From NCBI GenBank assembly GCA_022376515.1, contig WTXI01000138.1, positions 34,639 through 98,638 on the forward strand: a DNA stretch of 64,000 bases, read 5' to 3'. Of the stretch, positions 58,001 to 64,000 are shown in pieces. The position numbers and the translations under genes are program-made. The number at the start of each line of letters is the position of its first letter. Position 1 is the stretch's first letter. The stretch is from Lactifluus volemus. Its lineage: Eukaryota; Basidiomycota; Agaricomycetes; Russulales; Russulaceae. The notes beneath the pieces are model-generated. The model saw only the letters and a list, made by a program, of their open reading frames with translations. It was not told where the DNA came from and ran no database searches.

Positions 58001-61000
58001 AGCGATCCGAAGGCCTGACGTTGGTCCTCGACCACCCACAGATGGACTACGTTTTGATGACGCTGTTCATGACCTGAGGCGGATACGGAGAGGTGATGGT
58101 GACGGACGGATAGGTTCTCGACCCCCCCAAGCCGAGGTGGTAAGATTGATCCTGGTTTCCTCACAGCCTGACACTGACATGTTGTAGCCTCCTCCGGAGG
58201 AAGAGCCTAGACCTGCTACTGCGCCAGCGGTGCTTCAAGAATACCCACTACCCCCGGTATGCCTGTTGCTGATTCTTATGTCTCTGCCTCTGACTAGCAA
58301 AGCCGCAGCCTCCAGTCCCTCCGCCATTCACACAGGTACCGTATTCTCTGGAAAAAAGTATGATGGACTTTGCTAACACAAAAATACCTATAGTCTGTCA
58401 TTCTACCGCCTATTTTCAATGATATGATGGCCATGGTTCGGGTGCGTTCCTGTGCTGCATGCTGTGGCAATCCCGGTACAAGCTGACTTGGCGCAGGAAA
58501 ATCGATTCATGCATTTAGCCTCTTTAGAACAGCAACGCGAGCTGATGAGATACATGGGCTCTCTGAACGATTGGCTTGGGAATGATGTAGCAGACCGGCA
58601 AGCTGAGATTCGTAGTATCTACGACCGCCTCGACCAACTTCGGGACGATGTGAATCGCATGGGCTACCCGCGTTGTAGGTTGCACTATATCTATGTTCTG
58701 ACGTGCCACTAATAAATCTTCAGACCCGCAACAAGGAGTCGGATTTGAACCAGGCTTCATGGGCCCGGGCCCTCCTGGCCCACCCGGTGTTTCTAGTCTC
58801 CTCGGTGTTCGCCGGGAACTGTACCTCCACCTGGCGTGTATGTGCCCCCTGCCCCCATGTTCCCTCGGCCGTATAGTGGGGTGATCCCCCCTGTGATTCC
58901 TGGCCGTCCTAGCGCATATGAAACTCCAACCCGAGCGACTCACCAGTAATTCCCTCTCCCCCATCCCAAGATGGAGGTATACCGTTCGTAGCTCCAGCCA
59001 TAGGTGGATTCCCTGGAGTTGCTCCAGCTCCTCAAGTATACCAGCCTCCTGTTCCCTTCGACGAGGAACCATATATACCTCCTGCTCCCAGCCGGACTCC
59101 CACCGAATCGCCCCCGGCATCTATGATTCCAATCGTCCCAGGTCCTCATCTCGTACCGGGTGGACCACTTGGGATGCTACCTTCTCACCCTTCTCGATAT
59201 CCCGACAGGTCAGAAACGCCAAGCAGGCGAAGTCGCTCTCCCCCGTATCATGTTCCAACCGCCGCGCCTACAATTATCAATATGCCCCCGGCCGCTCCCG
59301 CCGCTCCGACGCAACCTCAAGCTCCAGCTGGGCCACCCGTGCACCAGATTCTTCCTTCTCCGCGCCCCCCACGAGACGAGGAACTGGACTATGGTCCAGA
59401 ACCGCGTGAACCGCCGTTAATTATTCACCCTCAACAACCCCCTGGTTTCCTTCCTGGCGCTGGTGTACCAATGGGTTTCCATCCTGGTGCTGGTGTACCA
59501 ATGGGTTACCCCCTTCCCCACGTCCCACCATCTCCATCGCGTTCATCTCGGACTGGATCGCCTCGGTCCCCGATTCCCTTGCGGGAAAGTTACCCCTCTC
59601 AAGGTGCTCCCGTGATGGTGGGCGCGCCAGGACCTGGTATTATGCCTATGCCTATGGGGCATATACCCACTACGGGCGTGCCTGCGCCTGTTACGGTGCT
59701 TGCTCCCCGGCCGTATGAACCAGAATATCGTCGTAGCCTTACCCCAGAGTCGCAAGAACCGTATTATCCTTCTCGTGCTCCAACTCGCTACTCTGAACAC
59801 CCCATTCAACCCGTTCAACCCATCCACTCATTAGTTCCAGTTGCGCCGATGCCGTCTACAGTACATATCACGCCAGCTGAACCGTATCCGTCAAGATATC
59901 GCCGAGGAGGGTATCCTGAGTCAGTAACACCACCGTCACCCGAAGAAAGAGATCGTCCTCGTAGTCCTGTTTATCCAGTCCCACCTAGTAGAGGTCCTTC
60001 TGTGTACGACCGAGCTGGGGTTCCTCCCCGCCCAGTGACTCATATCACCCCTGGATCGCCGAGCTTCATGGAGCGTTCTCTCACCGAAGAGCCTGAGCCG
60101 CTTCAACATCCTCTGGCCTATCCACCGACGCAATTTCCGCCACCGCAACCACTTCCTGTACCCATTGACATACCACCGTCGATCCGTCCTCGCCCGCACC
60201 GAGTCCCTACTATTATTGAAGCCACTCCGGAGCCCATTTATGTCCATCCTCCGGACCATGCACGGGATGCACGGGATGCACGGGGCGAACCCATTTGTAA
60301 GTATTGCATGTCACTTATAGACTCAGCGACTAGATAACTGAATTCTACTCCTAGCCTATCATCCTCCAATATCGCCCACTCTTGAAACTCAACTGCGCGG
60401 CGCGAGCCCAAGTGTTCCTTTTGTTCCCACAATCCCGTCACGAGCCGCTCCCACCGAATTTGCCCGAGAAGCTCCCACAGAAATTGCCCGAGAAGCAGAA
60501 ATCCCGGAACCAGAAACCCGTTTTGGCCATATACCTCCTAGATCAGTGACCCCTGAGAGTCCCTATGGACCGCCTCGTTCTCTCACGCCTCCCGAGGACG
60601 AACCGCGCGAGGCTCCAGGCGTGTCACGCGCACCCACCACACGGGGTGCCCCTGGTGCTCCAATCCCAGGAGCGTCACCCCCGCCCGAAGCACGGGGTGT
60701 CCCTGGTGCTCCAATCCCAGGAGTGACACCCCCGCCCGAAGCACGGGATATTCCTGGCGCCATCCCTCGTATTCCATCTGGTCCTGGCATGCTAGACTAC
60801 GATGATGCCGAGCAAGCACGGCAGGAGCGCTTCGGCGATATCGAGCGACATCTGGCTGACCTGGCCCAAGACGCTGCAGAAGCTGAAATACGCCGTGACC
60901 ATGAGTTCCAGGAGAAGGAGGCTGAACGGCAACGCCAATTCGCCGAAAGGCAGGCCGAGCGTAGCCGTCAATTCGATGGCGATGAGGCGAGAAGAGACGC

Positions 61001-62763
61001 CGAGGCTAAAGACATCGCAGATGAATTACGGAATATAGTCCCGCAAGTGCCAGATATTCCTGGCTTCCCTGGGGCTCTCCCCTCTGAGGTTGGTGCTCCG
61101 CCGCCTCCGGACGTGCTGGCAGCAGAACCACCGGAATCTGTTATTGCGTCGATTCGTCGTGCAGCCACCGAGGCTGCTGCTCGTCACGCGGACGACATCA
61201 GAGATGTCGTGCAAGGCGAGCGAGAGGAAATGGCGAGGCAACTCCAACTCGAACGTGAAGCGATGCGTGCTGCGCAGCAGGATCACGAACGGCAGCTGCT
61301 TGCAGAGCACCAGAGGGCCGACGATGACTGCAAGGCTCGTATACAAGAACTACAAGACGAGCTCACTCGTGTACGAGCTGAGTTGGATCACGAGAGACAG
61401 CAACGTGACCATGACGAGGATCTGCGACGTGAGGCTGACGCGCAGAGGGACCGCGGCCGCGACGAAGATATGAGGCAGCAATTGAGTGAGATCACGGACC
61501 TTCTCCTTCAACACCGCGAAGAGTTTGCACGGAAAAAGGAACTTGTGGATGAACGATGGAACGATAAGATGGCGTGGCGCCAGGAGAAGGACCAACAATT
61601 CACGGATCTCTTCAGTATGATTCAGGGTATTATCAACGATCGTGCGGATGAGAGGGAAAGGTGTGAAGAAGAGCGCCGTGCCGCAGCAGAGAGGCCCAGT
61701 GAGTAGAATGACCTCGTGCCTTTCTATATGCTTACCCTTTTTCAGCTACTCAAGATATTATTGAGGAGTTGCGACGAGAGAACGAGACATTACGGGAGTT
61801 GTTTGTGACCTTGACGGACTGTGAGTAACCTTTAGCAAAATAATGCCGTAGAGCTTAGGACGGCCTCTAGCATTGCGAGAGGACACGGAGAGACGGCACG
61901 CAGAGCTATTGGACACGGTGCAATCAACAGCACACGTGCGGATCCCCTTCAATGTCAAAGGAGTAAGCTCCTTTCGCGATATCCTCGAAAAGTAGCTAAC
62001 AAACCGTTTTGAAAGTACCTTGACGAATTCAGTAAATCCCTGGCAGCGGAAGTACGCATGCTTCTTGGCGAAGTTGGTAAACTGCGTGAGGAAAGGCGTA
62101 ATATTCAATTGTTCGTTCAGTCCATTTAGGATCGGTTGTGTCATTTGCCTAACTGTTTCCTAGTGAAATTGGCAGCCTCTTGTGCCTCCGAAGCCAGTAT
62201 GACGCCGGTGGTATGTTTGATCCGGACTGGTGGGTGTATCATTTTTCTGCGTGATTTTATCCACTTATTCCCTTTTCTCACTAGGAAACCACCCACCGGT
62301 CCTCTCGCCCCGCAGCAACCAGCTGACCTACCGCCGGACGAGCCTCCACCCGGTCCCGAAGCCCCTCGTCCGCCCGCGTGGCGCTCCATTCGCCCACGAG
62401 GTGCATTCGGGCGCGGTCGTAGGAAGACCGAACCCAGGCCAACGGGACCCATCGAGACAGTACCACCACCAGGCCCACCACCGGGAATGCCACCAGGGAT
62501 GCCACCAGGGATGCCACCAGGGATGCCGCCGGGGATGCCACCGGGGATGCCGCCCGACCGAGCGCAGGCCGCCGGGTCGTGGGCTACTTGGCAAGGTTGA
62601 TATACCTAGCTTCATCCCAATAACAGTAACTAACAGTTTGTGAACAGTGCAACCTGGAGTTGAGTACACGCCGCCGCCGACCGAACCCCATGTTCAACTG
62701 GCACCCGAAGCGTCACCACCACAACGTGGCCTCTTCGGTCCCCGCTCGCCTCGCTCTGGTTGA
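52028..62763 (+). CDS. Giant PH-domain scaffold protein (about 3,100 aa), Ser/Pro-rich with coiled coils
   Basis: First exons are 52028-52154, 52288-53525, 53642-54021 and 54068-58136, all in phase. More than ten shorter exons follow to the stop at 62761. The N-terminal 450 residues are Ser/Pro-rich. Exon 3 is a PH-like domain: LRIGLLWYLNVHAPPPYRWQ, AVLYPNMLLLSW, CPFQLFYSDGVERL and the C-terminal helix ESARERVRWVSAIWEVL. About 1,800 disordered residues follow, with short coiled-coil blocks (DHLGELQNELRDLADYM; DVLNRIRDVLDAVKAQ). Near 60790-61700 a long charged coiled coil occurs (RQRQFAERQAERSRQ). The C-terminus has EIGSLLCLRSQYDAGGMFDP and a GMPP repeat. An in-phase 48-nt intron is likely at 56511-56558 (GTACGT...TTGCAG). 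Single missing bases are likely near 58800 and 58940. The PH domain suggests cortical or membrane association; no established name. Confidence 0.8.
62484..62556 (+). repeat. 12-bp tandem repeat encoding Gly-Met-Pro-Pro
   Basis: Six near-identical copies of a 12-bp unit (GGGATGCCACCA and variants) lie in frame in the C-terminal part of the PH scaffold gene. Confidence 0.85.
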
Positions 62764-63404
62764 TACATCGGACACACCGTTTCTAATGCTGACGATTTTG
62801 TGACGTATACTTACGTTTGGTATACCCAAAGGAGATTGTTTCACCTCATTCTTACGACTCACGACTTTTCATGGGATCTAGATATCATCTGTATGCTTGA
62901 TTTATTTCAGATCTGTTTTCATGCCAATCTACGTTATGTTTTGTGTTGATTGAGCATGTGTGTTGGCTTAAGTCCTAGCTGTCTTTCAGAACAACATGTG
63001 CTATGAACCCAATGTGTGTCGGACTAGCCTTTCACATCGACTTCAACTGCAAGGCACGCGGCGCCACACCCTTCCTAGTGGTTCATTCCCCTGCGTATGT
63101 ATACCCGTGAGGATTCATCTCATGATCCCTGCACAACGGTGCGAGACGACAAGTACAAGGTCGGTGCCCTGCACATGAAGAAAAGGACATGCCTGCTCTC
63201 TGCTCTACTCTGGCTGATGTCAGTGCTACGAGAGCGGTGCGTGGCTCATGAAATGTGCAGCAACCTCGCTCGAAGGTCATGAACCGTAAGGGCAACTGTA
63301 AGTCGAAGGGCGTGAGTAACATTGAACAAAGGTCCACCGCAAAGCTACGGGACGGATGAGAGACGATTTATGACGACATGGATGATGTACTCTCTGGGCG
63401 CATG
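62764..63404. other. Intergenic region between converging genes, no gene
   Basis: 3' flanks of the PH scaffold gene and of the minus-strand gene to the right. No RNA gene or repeat recognised. Confidence 0.4.
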
Positions 63405-64000
63405 CTATGAATTCGTCTTCCTACTCTCCTCGCGCGCTCGCTCTTCTAAAAGTCCTCGCAGCTTCGATGCAAGCCCTTCAGTGAGTTGTGTGACGCCGTG
63501 GGCCGTGCAAACGCGATACGAGGGCATCGGCTGGTAGGTCTCTGCGAAGATCTGTAGTAAGTAGTAACCCAGTCAGGAAAGTGTGTAACTGGGTCGAAAA
63601 AACAAAAGGGGCTCGCGCACCTTTCCATCTTGTACTCGGACAGAAGCGAGGATGTCATCCGGATCGCCGACGCGATTCAGAGGTGGGATATTGCGATCGT
63701 CTGTTGTCGCAGCGCGATGTCAAATACAGAGGTGAGCGCCAAACGGGACGGAGGAACGGTATTATTCCCACAGTTAGGGAAAGAAGCCCTTTCATGACGC
63801 TTACCATGTATATGCATCCAACCTTCACCTAATTGCTGCGCGCCCGCTGCCTGGATGTCATCGACGCCCTCTGCAAGTCCTTCAGATATCGCATCATGAA
63901 GAAGTGGCAGGAATCGAGCTGCAAAAAGAAAAGAAAAGAAAATATAAGAACAAATTTCGAGGGATGGTGACCAAAATTAAAGCTGCTGCACGTACGATTC
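63405..64000 (-). CDS. 3' part of an unrecognised gene, runs off the window
   Basis: On the minus strand three exons are visible. One enters from the right edge and encodes RFLPLLHDAISEGLAEGVDD, ending near MHIH (about 63800). The next ends at 63621 with NRVGDPDDILASVRVQDGK. The last runs 63551-63405 and encodes IFAETYQPMPSYRVCTAHGV, then LTEGLASKLRGLLEERAREE before the stop. The last exon is 147 nt in phase. The 5' end is outside the window. The family is not recognised; composition suggests a soluble globular protein. Confidence 0.6.

Overview
The window reads as nuclear DNA of a basidiomycete fungus, most likely an Agaricomycete. The genes carry many short introns of about 45-70 nt. They match fungal families: SNF5 with a C-terminal GATA-type finger, RSC7/Npl6, class II fructose-bisphosphate aldolase, QCR8, RBX1, and STAND proteins with a Goodbye domain, NACHT and ankyrins. 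The abundance of NACHT-ankyrin and AAA-ATPase-like genes is reminiscent of Rhizoctonia-type Cantharellales, but that placement is an inference.

Layout. (1) 1-10.4 kb is repeat-rich. A diverged segmental duplication (573-2735 and 8738-10430) has a flank that is inverted in one copy (1-290 versus 8410-8695). Between the copies lie a TIR-bounded element (3.39-5.43 kb) carrying a piece of an eIF4A gene, and a minus-strand C2H2 zinc-finger gene. (2) 10.8-24.7 kb holds two convergent chromatin-remodelling genes, RSC7 (+) and SNF5 (-). Between them lie a decayed SNF5 3' fragment, a Goodbye-NACHT-ankyrin gene (NLR1), and two decayed RSC7 copies. This looks like a tandem duplication of the RSC7/SNF5 3'-3' region with reciprocal decay and NLR1 at the junction. 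(3) 26.2-41.5 kb is a mostly conserved housekeeping block: QCR8, a DUF1308/C7orf25-like gene, a phospholipase/carboxylesterase-fold protein, a basic nuclear-looking protein, a secreted S41 (CPAF-like) protease, FBA1, tRNA-Leu(AAG), a stand-alone SNF5-type finger mini-gene and RBX1. (4) 42.9-51.3 kb is accessory. A second NACHT-ankyrin gene (NLR2) and an inverted, deleted and partly micro-inverted copy of it flank a TIR-bounded composite element. That element contains a large hairpin and a poly(A)-tailed insertion with a 12-bp target-site duplication; AAA-ATPase-like gene fragments sit outside both ends. (5) 52.0-62.8 kb is one giant PH-domain scaffold gene of about 3,100 residues, followed by the 3' part of another gene.

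A recurring caution: conserved genes (SNF5, QCR8, RBX1, the DUF1308 gene, the PH scaffold, both NLRs) need one-base insertions to keep frame, and I found no clear case of the opposite. That pattern fits residual single-base deletion errors in a long-read assembly better than real pseudogenes, except in the NLR1 ankyrin region where the density is extreme. RSC7, FBA1, the esterase-fold gene and the mini-gene splice cleanly with no correction.

Functionally the window mixes housekeeping genes (glycolysis, complex III, SCF ubiquitin ligase, SWI/SNF and RSC remodelling) with rapidly rearranging STAND immune-type receptors and mobile DNA. All gene models come from reading splice sites and protein motifs by eye.
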